From positions 10,642,501 to 10,706,500 of the forward strand of contig JAILWY010000002.1 in the NCBI GenBank assembly GCA_022113835.1: a DNA stretch of 64,000 nucleotides, in the 5' to 3' direction. Position 1 is the stretch's first letter, and each line of letters starts with the position of its first letter. This document shows positions 12,541-24,523 of the stretch, piece after piece. Below the pieces are notes generated by a model. The model made no database searches. It was not told the origin of the DNA and worked only from the letters and a program-made list of their open reading frames with translations. Position numbers and translations under genes: made by a program. This stretch comes from Atopsyche davidsoni. Lineage: Eukaryota > Arthropoda > Insecta > Trichoptera > Hydrobiosidae.

Positions 12541-15500
12541 AGCACTTATTGCGTGTCATAATTTGATTTCATGCTTTAGCAGTAGGAATGATTAAAGGGG
12601 AAACATATCTAAATTACAAGAAAAATTCTACTTGACGTATCGAAACTACAAAAACTTGACGGGAAAACAATAGTGGGGCTTCTCAACTAAAGTGACCACA
12701 CACCAATTGAAAATTTTGGGACACATAGGGTAGTCTATCAGGATTTGGGCACTTATTTGGCTTAACCCTAAGACTCGTAAACTTGAGCTGGAGTAACATA
12801 AATCAGAAACTTTAGTACCTGATAAGGAAGTCAGTGTTGAGTATTCATATATTTTTCTGGATTACTGTTACTTCCAGAATTCAATTTCAGTTACTGGTTC
12901 CTTGCATGCCAAGCAAAGTCGATTTATTTTGACTTTGAGTCTAACGTTTATCACCCCAAAAACATAAGACGTTAACAGCAGCTACAGAAACCTGCGAACG
13001 GCATGAGTTGACCGATAACATCGTTTTTAAAGTCACTTTTACAATTATGTAAAGTATCTTTCTAACACGTCCTGAAGGTTGCAAGCGTGGGCCTGACTTT
13101 GGTCGGAGATTTACGTGGCAGCTGAGTTATTAAACTCTGGGAGTAGTTTATTAGTTCTTGTAGAATGGATATGGTATATTATGATATACTATCGATATCC
13201 ACAATGTGGTTTATCGACTGTACTCTGATGGCGAATGCGTGACAGAGACCAAACCTATGAAATATTAAAAAACGAAATAAAGAATATTCCTATCTGACAA
13301 AACACATACTCCCCTCGTTTTAAATAATTGAATACTTATCACCCTTTCCCCATACAAATTACAGATTCCTTTCACAACCGCATATCTATCAGTGAAGAAA
13401 TGACCAAAGGGTTACTTTGCTAAAATTACAGCCAATTTATATGTCAAATCCATCTGGGTGGTAACAATACTTGTCTAATAGCTGTTTTATTGTGTCAAAA
13501 CACTTGAAATAGACGGTAAAGAAATGAATAACATATAACTACAAGTTTACTTTTAACCACCTCACGGTTCAGTGGCTAGAATACTTGCTTATTGACAACG
13601 CGATCCTGGGTTTGGATATGGGTGGAAGATTTTTGAATTCTGTAGGACTCTTGCACCTACCCACATAAGCAGATTATTATATAAAATTCTGCTAAGTATA
13701 ATACATGTTTTTGGAATAGATTATTCATAACGTCACTGAGCAGGTGGCATTATTAAAAAAATTCCACTGTACTACATAATAAGTAAAAATAGCAAATTTT
13801 GAAATAAAATAAATCTACTGCTTCAGATTGAGAGATATGTCAAATGCGGATTTCCAGAAGGCTTATCATTTAGATAATTGGTGCCGCGTGCAAAAGCGAA
13901 TTTTTTAAAAATCTAACTGTACCAGATCGGAAATTAATCAGGTGTTAATATTTTTTTTTTGTGTGAAATAAACTTTACTTACAAAATCAATTTATTTCGA
14001 ATTAAAACATAATCGCGATTTACATACACTTCTCGGATGCAAAGTGTTGCGTGATTTCAAAAACCACGACGTCTCGAATTTGTTTTTAAAACTTAAAACC
14101 ATGCAAATGTTGTAGTGAACCGTTGTCCGCGATACGACATGCTGCCGTTTGATATCAATAAAACTTTGGCGTGCATAATTTTGACCGACCGGATTGATCT
14201 TTAGGCAATTTCAAATTTCGCCAATTCGGGCTATGATTTTGCATAGAGTGTATTTTTAAATCGAAATAAAAAAATATACACAAAACAACAAATGCAGCCC
14301 TGCGAAAAAGACGGGTGAACTTTTTTTTGCGCACGGCACGGAGCGCGGATTTGCACGCGTCACCAATGTAAAATAATTGATAATTTACATCGAATTTCAT
14401 TTGATAAAATCGTCTCTTGCATTATCACCGTCGCGCTGGTGCTCAGGGCACCTCAGATAACAGCACACCTTTCGTTGTGATTGCTTCGTCCGATGAAGCG
14501 ATGCCAGACACAGGCACCTGATCTGGTAATAAACCCGTCGATCATATCTTTGTCTTTATCAAGCATCCATTTGACAGGCGAGCGCGCATGGCCGATGCGT
14601 TTTTATCAAAGAACAAAGTGTAACAGCCATTGTGACTCTTTAGAATGAATTTCATTTTATCAGTGCGTTCATGAATCCTACAATGTATCATTTCATCAGA
14701 TGTATTTATTTTAATGATGGCGGTACTCCATAGTGGCCCACGGATGTGCGATGCTTTGCATTGGCAGACACAAGACATACCAACGTGTGTGGCGCAAGCC
14801 GTTTTAGTTTAAATCGTACGAGTGAACAATCATACGATTACCACACAGAAATTAATAATTTATAGATTCAAAATGGCGTAATTAGCCGTTTTTTTAAATC
14901 AAAACCAGCAAATTACCCATTTTTGTCAAATTCTCCGCCCCCAGCACCGCACCGCCCCCAATATCTATATTTCTTCCACGACCGCAAGGTATCTAAGCTC
15001 AGATAATCCGGACAAGTATTCCATAACCACACTACACTATAATGACAGGAGAAGGTCGCAAGGAAAGAGGCACGCATGCCAGCAGTCAGGGAATACGTTT
15101 TGATACGTCTCCGGCATTCTATTTGCCGTTTATAAAGAAATCACAGGAAGCCTGAGTCAGAGGGGGTCTTTTCGCTGCTCTTTTTGAGCCTGGAGACAAT
15201 CTATTATATAATTTTACAGAATAAATTAACACTTATTATGATACACTTTTATTTAAAAAATATATAAATTACCTTTAAATTTAAGAGAAAGTAAGGCTAT
15301 TCAACAAAATATACAGGATGGTCACGGCTAATGAGATAATTGGAGTTACAAAAGACATAGCACGCAAGAGACCTGCTCAGAATACAGATGGGTCGAGCAG
15401 TCACGGAGAGGCCGTCGTCCTGCAGTTGACTTATTTATTTGCCGAGTGCCGTCGCTCAGTAGCTCTTTAAAAAAATTAAAAATGCTAAGACGACTGGGTG

Positions 15501-17250
15501 AGTGCTCATCGTTTTCTTTGTCCTTCTCTTAATTGGGCAATGCAGAATGACACCAGAGTTATCAATGATATATTAATAAATCAAGATTTTTCACCCATGC
15601 AGACAGACTTATTGCGTATATAATATTTGGGTGATACATGGAAAAAATAATTTTTTTACCATATGAATGGTAAAAAAAAGGTGTATAAATGCAAAAAAAT
15701 CTACTTGACTACAGCAGAAAGACAGAAAGAAGTATGAGATAAAAACATAAAGAACGGTCTGCGATGTTTTTATCTATGCTGGAAGATGTTATTTACAAAT
15801 TTAAAACCGCTACCATTTTTGAGATTTCAAGTCACTAGTATTGTTTTATAATCCATAGAAAATCGTAACCACAACAACATATTCACGGTCAAGAAAAACG
15901 ACAAATATTTTGAAAATTTCGCTTTGACACCGTTAAAACAATAAATTAAATTAGCAAAACAAGTAAAAAAAAAATAGGACGATATGTTATGGCAAGGATT
16001 CTAACAATATCTTGTTTATCTGCACAACAGATGCAGTGGAGGACTCCTAAGCAAATTAAAATTACAAGAAATACGTTCAACAAGGTTAATTTTGACTTTA
16101 AAATAAATGTATGCATATACTTAAACCAATGAGCTTATGTGTTCAGCATTTACTTATGCAGCGTAAAGCATTAACATTTTATGGTTATTTTAGAATTATT
16201 GTAGAATAACGACAAGGATTGCATCACTGGCCGCGCAATCAATAAAATCTGAGACAGCACACTGCATTTTAAAACATACTATCTTATCTTCTGACATGAT
16301 TTTGAAGCGTTTAGTTTGTTTTAGAAACATTGATTAAAATTTCTACGTCCATGTGCAAGCTGTGATGTCCACACAAGTCAGGTGAGTCCACGGCGATGAA
16401 ATCATTGCCGATGATTCTGTCCAATGAACATAATTGACAAGTCGTATTGTATTACGCGCGTGAGTGTACGTGAGTTATCGACGATAAAAATGCCATGGGG
16501 TACTTTCACACAAGCGACTAGATCTTTGAGAGGAAAAAAAAACACAAATAAGATAGCATTTGTAGTCAAACAGTAAATTGCACTGAATTTTTTTATATTT
16601 TAAAGCAAAATAGCGTCGATTTTAAATTATAATTTTGAGTTATTGTGTTTATCAATTTGGCAAATAATGGTTATCGTGACACCAGTTTTTGTTATGAAAT
16701 CTGATATTAGTACACGCAACGATAATAATAATAATGCATCAAGGGCATCTGTTTTTTTTTCTGAATGAAGATGTTTATTAAGGATATAAAAGTGTCCTTT
16801 TATATCTAAATACAAGAGTAATCAGGTGCTTGTCAACCACAATAACCTTTCCATCAAGTGAATAAAAATAATCTGCTTATTGGTAAAAGGCAATAAGCAG
16901 CTGGGGAAATTTGCAAGCCATGGGTGTAAAGCAGCGTCGAATTATTTTCATTCTACGTTTCGGTCCTGGTACTAGAGCTGTATTCAAGGAATGAGTATTC
17001 ATGTTCACACGATATCGACACCTGGTAAGCGAGCGATGACGTCATCACGTAGATGTGAGATCGCGATCCAAAGTTGGTTAGAACCTGCACAAGACGATTT
17101 ATTCAAGAAACTAATTACTGTCGGATTCCTCGGGGTGGAATACAGATATATTTTTAGATATTTGTCAATAGCTTATGAGTTCACATAATAAATAAAGCTT
17201 CTTAAACAACATTATCAATAATACAATAATCGGTATTCATAAGCATCCTC
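12541..17250. other. Long stretch without a recognised gene
   Basis: No exon with convincing coding character on either strand. Minus-strand open frames at 14155-14400 and 14542-14778 do not resemble a family I know and lack linked splice sites. One SINE-like head is listed separately. A 10-bp hairpin (CTGCTTATTG / CAATAAGCAG) lies near 16872-16900. Confidence 0.45.
13560..13690 (+). repeat. tRNA-derived SINE-like fragment
   Basis: The sequence has a box A-like GTTCAGTGGCTAGAAT, a ~30 nt spacer, and a degenerate box B-like GATCCTGGGTTTGGAT. This spacing resembles a tRNA-derived RNA polymerase III promoter. It does not fold into a clean tRNA, so a decayed SINE head is more likely than a functional tRNA. 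Confidence 0.4.
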
Positions 17251-17254
17251 ATTC

Positions 17255-17712
17255 TGTTGCTTGTGCATGGCTGCCATTCTGTACCCTGAGCGTGTGTAAA
17301 GGATCTGTAAAGGAGTAGTGGACTTGGAATGATGTCGAGGTGGAGGGGACTCCTGCTATTATTTCTGCTAAGGCTTTGTAAAGGATATAATATATTACAA
17401 TGATGAAAGTACCTTTGTATTTTGTCTTCACTTTGAGTTTATTTTTTGCATTACTTGTTTCGACCAAATAGACTAGGTCATCATCAGATGCATACACTCA
17501 AAGTGAAGACAAAATACAAAGGTACTTTTATCATTATAATAATGGATCTTCACCAATCAAATGCTATAAATGATATAAAACTGCGGTGTGTAGACCAACT
17601 ATACTTTTTTCCTTTTAGAAAACCATAAATACTGGGCTCAGGATGAGTATATATATGACCAGTGAAATGGTCGCCAACCTCCTCTGAGGAGAGGCACTTG
17701 ACGAAGAGGATA
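17255..17712 (-). repeat. Dispersed repeat family A, copy interrupted by a foldback element
   Basis: The reverse complement contains the family head (AAGTGCCTCTCCTCAGAGGA, then TTGGCGACCATTTCACTG) at the high-coordinate end and the tail (CCACTACTCC, CAGGGTACAGAATGGCAGCC) at the low-coordinate end. The order matches the fuller copy at 56345-56665. A foldback element (17393-17560) splits the copy, showing that it inserted later. The family has no coding capacity I recognise; it may be a non-autonomous element or the end of a LINE. Confidence 0.75.
17393..17560. mobile_element. Foldback (palindromic) element, family B
   Basis: The left arm (about 17399-17440, with AAAGTACCTTTGTATTTTGT) and the right arm (about 17495-17540) are near-perfect inverted complements of over 40 bp, separated by ~50 bp that includes TTTCGACC. 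A second, longer copy is at 22149-22415. The right flank reads GGATCTTCACCAATCAAATG, the complement of the head of the second copy. Non-autonomous; transposase source unknown. Confidence 0.8.
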
Positions 17713-18159
17713 AAAAAAAAAAAACATAAGATATCATAGAGTCGCGACACAACTTGCAACCCATATGCAATTACAAAACCGCAGCAAAAAAAAAAAAAAA
17801 AAAACATCACAAAGAGACGTTAAGTTGTATCGCTGCGTGAAAAAATTAACACTTCAGGGTCGGGATAAATTTCGCGCCAAAATTACAATCGGCGCGGGAA
17901 ATTATTTGGGTTTCGCGCGCAAAATCAGAGTCAGTTTAAAATGTCGATATCTTTTGAAAAATGGGTTCGATTGAAATGAAATTTTCGGTTTCTTGTGTTA
18001 AAAATAAGAATGTATTCACTCTCAGACATTTTTTCTTATCTATTAGATCCATAATTCACGCGAGCCGACTTAAATCGGTTCCCGCACTCCAAGTGTAAAA
18101 AAAAAAAAAAAAACAAACAAAATCAAGAAATTACAATGATGTGCGAGAAAGATAGCTTG

Positions 18160-18395
18160 CAGTTACTGGCGTTACTGGCGGGCGCGCGCTCTCCCCCCGA
18201 CGCCGCCCGCGCGCTCTCCCCTTCGCGTCCCGGCGCTGCGCCAGTCCATCGCGGCCCCTCGACCTGGTGGCTTGCTCTCTGCAGCAACTCCGAACACGAC
18301 CGCGTACTTATCGTATTCCGTTTGTGTGTATATATATATATATATAAATATATATTTGTGCAAGTATTTTTTTTTCTGTGAAGTGACAAGGTGAG
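18160..18395 (+). promoter_or_regulatory. GC-rich island with a strong splice donor: candidate promoter or 5' UTR exon
   Basis: In otherwise AT-rich DNA, about 18170-18310 is strongly GC- and CpG-rich (GGCGGGCGCGCGCTCTCC and similar). It is followed by a TA microsatellite and then, near 18391, AAG|GTGAGT, a strong plus-strand donor. No open frame of recognisable type crosses it. The pattern suits a noncoding first exon of a plus-strand gene, possibly one many kilobases downstream, but no acceptor can be assigned. Confidence 0.4.
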
Positions 18396-19789
18396 TTTAC
18401 AACTAAACGGGCTCGCTTTTTAAAAGTTAATTATATTAAAAAAAAAAATAAAAAAAAAAGCAAAAACCTGTTTAATTTTAACGTCGTGATTTATTATAAG
18501 GGTTGTCACAATTCCTGCATAGCAAAAAAAAAAAAAACATTGTTCATGAATGCAGTGCAGTACAATGTATGGAGAACTTTGTGAACTCTTTATTAATAAA
18601 GAGAACCAATTAAAAAAAAAAAAACGCCTTTAAATAGGCGTACAGTAATATCCCCCGCTCTACGCGAGAGATACGTTCTGGAAAAAAACGCGTTAAGTGA
18701 AATTCGCGTATATCGGGGTGTACGATTAAACATACATACATAGTCAAAACTTGATACAAAAAAATACGAATCATTTGAATCAATCACTTTAATGCAGTAT
18801 TAGGCATTATAGTAAGAAAAGAAAATTGTTTTTTTTCTAATTAAACACGAGTTTACGTGTTTTCAAAGCGCTATTTAAAATTTCGGTTTCACGCAGCTAA
18901 CGCAACTAGACTACCGGCGTGAGTCTAATTACATCAAATTCAGATTCACTTAAGACCGAACTGGAGACCTCGAATCAACAATGTGATTGCTGATCCGACA
19001 TGCCAACCGAATATTGACAATATCAATTTATTACCATGTTGGTTAGTTATATCCAAACTTTTTGAAATCTCCAATCATCAATAGTAAAAATACAAATAGT
19101 TAATGCAATGTCTTTAGGTAGTCGATTCATACATGAAATTGTGAAATATCATGAAATCAATTATTTATCTACCAAAACTAGATTTATTGATTCTGCACTC
19201 GTGTATACTGACAAACTCTTCGCTTACTTACAGTGGCACAGTTGCCCAATTGGCAAGAACACTGGACCGCGATGGATGTTTTATTGATACATTGGTGGAA
19301 TTTCGTTACAATATTTATTAGTAAATGAATATTTTTAGGCAGTCTCTGCTCGAAAGCTGTTAATTTATTATGCCGGCGAAATAATATAATATCTTGTATC
19401 TTGGAATAATTGTATCAAAAAATAAAAAGTAGTAAAAATACTAAAAATATTATTTTACTAAAAAATGTAATAATCATTGTTGTTGAGGGACAAGGCATTT
19501 GAATCATTGGTAAATATAATTGAGGTGGTTATTTCAAGTAAAACAACAATAATGCCATAATGTATTTTCAATAATAGATCGATCACAATACAAGTTCAAT
19601 AAAATCCTATTATTTACACTGAGATAACCTTATTATCACGAGTTTATAAAGTGGTGACTCTTTTTTTAATTTATCTCAGTAAATCTCATAGATGGAACAG
19701 GGTGGTCAAAAAACACGTCAAGCAAAACACATAAAGTTGTTGAATTGAAATTAACTTTCATTACAATACTCGATCAATTTGAAAGTAGT

Positions 19790-19900
19790 CAAATGTAGAG
19801 TTCTAGGGATTCGAGTCCGCGTAAGGTGTGGATTTCTTTTCTAGAGGATATGTGCGACAAAATAAAATTTTCACTGCCTGCGAACCTTATAAAACAACAC
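19790..19900 (+). repeat. Possible SINE fragment with box B
   Basis: TAGGGATTCGAGTCCGCG matches an RNA polymerase III box B (GGTTCGANTCC) with one substitution. A convincing box A is not seen at the expected distance, so only a decayed SINE or chance match can be claimed. Confidence 0.3.
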
Positions 19901-21724
19901 ACAAACTCATAATTGTAAAATAGCCAAAATTTAAATCATCTTTAAAAAAAAGCCCTAATTCGTGAATCAATACATTGAGGCAAACCGCACTTTTGACAAA
20001 ATCTCAAATAAGATCATCGCGTACACAAAAACAATTTTTTTTTAACAAAAGCACCGAAGCGGAAGAAAACGAGTAATTCTAGAACAAAAATATAGATACA
20101 AATAAAACTATTTTTTTAGAAGTTTGCCATTCACTTTTCTAAAATATTATTTGATATCTTTCCGATAGTTGTACATAAAAAGAAAATTCAGCCCAAATAA
20201 GCAGCCCTTGACTTGTAACACGTTGTATATCCTGGGTTTTAAGGGTTTGTATGCTTTGCAAAATTTGCTCCTGCAAAAGCCTTTATTTTTACTGTGTGAG
20301 AATGAGAAACAATAACAACTCTCACTAATGCACCTCTAAAGTTAAGTACCAATGAATAATCACCGGATATTGTTGTAATGCTTCACATAAACATTATAAA
20401 ACTCGAGTTATCTAGCGTAGGCCAGGGTTCAAGAAGAGATTAGCTTACTCTATTGATAAACCATAAAAAATATTGTGATCGATTGATTTATAGCGCATAA
20501 AAAAAAATAAAACTTATATGTAGTACAACAGGGACGACTGAACTCTACACTTCTACAAAACAAAGTGAATGTGGTGGAATTAAATTGTTTAACATAATAA
20601 CTATTTCACGATGCATTAACTTGATATTAATTATAAATGAACAGTATTAAATAAAAAATAAAAAACGATTTCTGAAACATATGCATATATTTAATCGTAA
20701 AAAAAATGCAACTACATATTGCACAATATGTTGAGAAAAACACTTGCACCTTTACTCGCCTTAGGCATTGCAAAACACATTCTAGAGTAATATTTTTATA
20801 TATATATATATATATATAAAAATTGATTTACATTGAAAACGACAAGAAAAAATCATCGATATTTTTATTCAAGACGAAGTGTTTAAGTGAAATCGTTTTA
20901 ACTGAATAAAACGATTACTACTTTGGTGTTTTTAAGGGTGAAAAAAAAAACCTGTTTAAATGATAAATGCGGATTTTTAAAAAAATATTTTTTGGTAATC
21001 ATTGATGAACTCTTTGTACTGTCTTTTATGTTTGGACTTGTACATAGTAAGAAAAAAGATTTGCAATCAGCCAATAGTGTCCCTATAGTTTGGGTGATTT
21101 TGTATGGTTTTTCAAAATACCAAATATACAAGCCGCTACCATGATATATTTTTATGAATTATTAGAATCAATATTGTTGTTATGTCTTTATTTCAATTTC
21201 CATGATAGCAATGAGGTCAGTCATATAAAAATGATGTACGTGTGTACAGCGATAACAAAACGCTTTGTTTGTACGTTATTCCACGAAGTCGTGGCAAAGC
21301 GTAAATACACAGGTGTAATAGGCAAAGCAGATTATGACTGCAATTATACCTGCGGTTAGAAAAATAATTTTATAAAAGGCAGATCTTTGCGGTTGAACAG
21401 TAATGTATTAATGCATTACTAGTTTTTTTTCCGATTCACATGCATAGTACAACAAATAACAAGTTTATATACGGCAGGCTGGTTTGATTAGTATTACTCC
21501 ATGTTTATACAGCAAACGGTTAAATGGCTAGGTTACGACATTTTATCTCTGAGCGCTTTCGCCGTTCAAGGCCTAAGTCCGATGAACCTCTTGAAATGCG
21601 AAAGCGATCAGAATAAAAAAAAAATGTCGCAATCAATAAGCTGTTGGGCTTTTTATATTTTTTCATAAAATAAAAAATTGATTTATTTGGTTGTACGATA
21701 TTCGGAAGCATCGAGATATATTTT

Positions 21725-21845
21725 TTTTCAATGCACAGGCGGGATTCGAATTCGGGCTTGGCGCATTGGTCCTCACAAAAGGGATTGCCTGTCCGCTGAA
21801 ATTACGGCGCGCCGCTTGCGCCGGTTACTTAGCAAAATTTGAAAG
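21725..21845 (-). repeat. tRNA-like SINE fragment
   Basis: On the minus strand the sequence CCCGAATTCGAATCCCGCC carries a good box B, preceded by a GC-richer tRNA-like stretch and followed by a run that is poly(A) on that strand. This arrangement is typical of a tRNA-derived SINE. No intact cloverleaf can be drawn. Confidence 0.45.
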
Positions 21846-22148
21846 AGAACACAAATCCGTTCACTTTCTAACACGAGTGAAGGAACAGACTTGTTTATGA
21901 TTTAGGCATGCTATGCATTACACAATGCGTTTTATGCAACGTCGAATTTAGAGCAGTGAAAAATATACGCACCGCTGTAAGACATGTGATTGGATTTATA
22001 TGATCATAATAATTAAGCAATCCGCAATTATAATACTAAACAATGCATTTACTACAAGTGTAAAATATGGATTTTATTATCTATATAAGTGATGATAAAA
22101 AAGTAGAAAAAAAAACTGTGAGGAGACGTCTCGGAAAAAAAATACCAA

Positions 22149-22415
22149 TAAAAATATTTCTTGTTGAGGGACAAGGCATTTGATTCGTGAAGATCCATTA
22201 TTATAATGATAAAAGTACCTTTATATTTTGTCTTCACATTGAGTTTATTAAAATTATTTGCATTACTAGTTTCGACCCGATACACAAATTAAGTTAGTTA
22301 AGCATCTGATGATGACCCAGTGTATCGGGTCGAAACTAGCAATGCAAATAATTTTAATAAACTCAATGTGAAGACAAAATACAAAGTTACTTTTATCATT
22401 ATAAAAATATTTCTA
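22149..22415. mobile_element. Foldback element, family B, with flanking direct repeats
   Basis: Inverted arms of roughly 85 bp (about 22199-22285 and 22320-22405) pair almost perfectly around a ~35 bp centre containing AGCATCTGATGATGACCC. The head TGTTGAGGGACAAGGCATTT precedes the left arm. The element is flanked by near-identical direct copies of AAAAATATTTCT (about 22151-22162 and 22404-22415), consistent with a target-site duplication. No coding capacity. Confidence 0.8.
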
Positions 22416-23220
22416 GTATGTATGCCAAAGATGTATCAAGTCGGACATGCATCTAAATATTTCCTTGTGATTATTTAGCTGGCACATCTCGGACGGCCTC
22501 TACTCTCACAGAATAGTGCGGTCATTAAGCGTGGTTATAGACTATTTGTTCGCAGATTATTTTAGGTTGAAATAAAGATAAAAATGTGTTAATTTCCCAC
22601 ATTATGAAAGGCACGACCTTCGCGTCAATGTTACACAGTTAATGTTTATACATAATATACATGTCTAGTATATATTTACACATACACTGGTATGCTCGAC
22701 GTACAATTTACTTATTTTATCTTGGTTATCATATGTTCAACTAGTTTATTTGGCTACCTGTGAGCGAGCGCACCTCGTCGTGACATTGTCATTTTTAACG
22801 CATTCAGAGAGCTCGTATAGTTCTTGTATTTAAAATATTTAAGTTAGAAAAAAATATATGTAATGAGCTTTGTAAAATTCAGTATTTTTAAGTAAATAGC
22901 ATGAAAACGGTAATCGTTTCATGTTATAATCACAATAGACCAGTATGGGTAAATAAATTCATTGTCACTGGAAGAAAAAAAAAAACTATTTCAAGTGCTT
23001 GATAGATTTTCTTAAAATGAACACGTTGGAGGTGATAGTTGAAAATAATAAAAAAATCATGCAGCCGTTGTCATTTTCCCTATTTCCACATAGTTAAATT
23101 TTTACAAATATCCGTTTTGACTTTTCGTTTTTTAGTTTTTATATCGGTGTTTAAATATTCATTAGTTAAAGTTTCACATTTACGAAGGTCAAAGCACAAA
23201 GTACGCTTTCGGCCTCGAGA

Positions 23221-23262
23221 ATTGGTGCCGTGTGCACCCCCAGAGAATCGCGCGGCACCAAT
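23221..23262. repeat. Short inverted repeat
   Basis: ATTGGTGCCG and CGGCACCAAT form a perfect 10-bp inverted repeat around a 22-nt centre in a locally GC-richer patch. A very similar word, AATTGGTGCCGCGTGC, occurs near 13878, so this may be a fragment of a dispersed repeat. Confidence 0.5.
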
Positions 23263-23487
23263 ATGCAGAAGTTGAAGACGAGTTTTCTATATATACGTAG
23301 GCACATCTTGATTCTGATCGCAGGTCGATAGAAATATAAAACGTTTCCACACGTCGTGCTCCAAGTCATCACAAACAGGTGAATTATCTTATTGTATTTT
23401 ATTGTTACACGTATTGCAGTATCAATGTATTTGTATTTATTTTATATTATATGTCATAACACACAATTTGAACAGAATGATTTCGAA

Positions 23488-23571
23488 ATAACTGCTTTCA
23501 GTGCAATAAGCACTGAAAGCAGTTATAGAAAGAAAACTTAATTTAACACAATAAGTGTTAAATTAAGTTTT
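23488..23571. repeat. Two adjacent perfect 17-bp hairpins with identical AATAA loops
   Basis: Hairpin 1 has arms 23488-23504 and 23510-23526 (ATAACTGCTTTCAGTGC / complement) around loop AATAA. Hairpin 2 has arms 23533-23549 and 23555-23571 (AAAACTTAATTTAACAC / complement) around the same loop AATAA. The two are six bases apart. Arm sequences are unrelated but geometry (17-5-17) and loop are identical. Function unknown. Confidence 0.95.
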
Positions 23572-23829
23572 TTTAAACTCTATCAGTATTAAAATAATGC
23601 ATCTTTATGCTTTTCGCCTTCTAAAACCTGAACGAAATAAAATTGGTACAAACAGGATAACATGTTTAAAATTAATTTTTAAAACTTGTGCTCTTTGCAC
23701 CGCGTTATGCAGGGCCATTGCTAAACTAGGTTTACGTAAACGGTGATATTGACGCCACTAAGCCATGGTTTACCACATCCATACTACATCTTTGAAACGT
23801 TATCATCGTTGTAAAAAGTAAATACACGA

Positions 23830-23935
23830 TTCAAATGCCTCCCCTTAAAAGATTGGTGACCATCTCACTGAACATATATTATCCTGAGTCAGCCTTGCTA
23901 ATACTGCTGCATTCCCGATTTCGCATCCACGTTGG
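23830..23935 (+). repeat. Dispersed repeat family A, degraded head fragment
   Basis: The series TGCCTCCCC, TTGGTGACCATCTCACTGA, ACATATATTATCCTGAGTCAGCC follows the head of family A with substitutions and a missing internal piece. It lacks the tail. Confidence 0.5.
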
Positions 23936-24310
23936 CTTTCTCCTTCCAATGTACATTTTTTGCAACTGTTCAAAATAAAGATATTGAATGCAGTATATTT
24001 TGAATCTGAGCACAGCTTGTACTGAGGTATTCGCGATTGTTTCAGTGTAATGCTCGATACGTGCAGAGCTCGGGTTTTTTTTTTTTTTTTTTGTTCTCCC
24101 ATGAAACCGGTTTGCCTCGAGAACCGAGAAACCGGTCGCACTTCTGTGCGGGGAGCCCCCCTTTCCACGCTGGAATTCTTGCCCCGACTGCCTCTGTAAG
24201 AGTGCGTATGCAAATGTGATTTATGCGGTACATAATCACACACTCGTTACGTCACGATTCGTTGAATGAAAGAAGAGCGCAATCATAATGTAATAAATGT
24301 ATGAAAATAA

Positions 24311-24523
24311 GGTACTTGTTTTTTATCCGACCACCAAATTTTTTTAATGCATATGTACTCGTAGAGATAAGAATCTTTCATATGACGATGAGTCCCGTTG
24401 TCGCGTTTATTTCGTTCATTGCAGATTTCGATGACCGCTCGATTCGTTGGGTTAGGTTAGGTTAGGTTAAAAAAAAAAAGGTTAGGTACAAGTTTTTTGG
24501 TAGTCGGATAAAAAACAAGCACC
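24311..24523. mobile_element. MITE with ~27-bp terminal inverted repeats and an internal TTAGG array
   Basis: The left end GGTACTTGTTTTTTATCCGA (continuing CCACCAAA) and the right end, whose complement is GGTGCTTGTTTTTTATCCGA (continuing CTACCAAAA), are near-perfect terminal inverted repeats. The 213-bp interior has no coding capacity and contains a short TTAGG tandem array at 24451-24470 and one more unit after a poly(A) run. Target-site duplication is unclear. Confidence 0.75.

Larger units (their letters stand above)
18396..22148. other. AT-rich stretch without a recognised gene
   Basis: No convincing coding exon. It holds poly(A)-like runs, a TA microsatellite near 20803-20819, and a fragment near 19480-19512 (GTTGAGGGACAAGGCATTTG) matching the head of foldback family B. 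Two tRNA-like SINE heads are listed separately. Confidence 0.45.
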
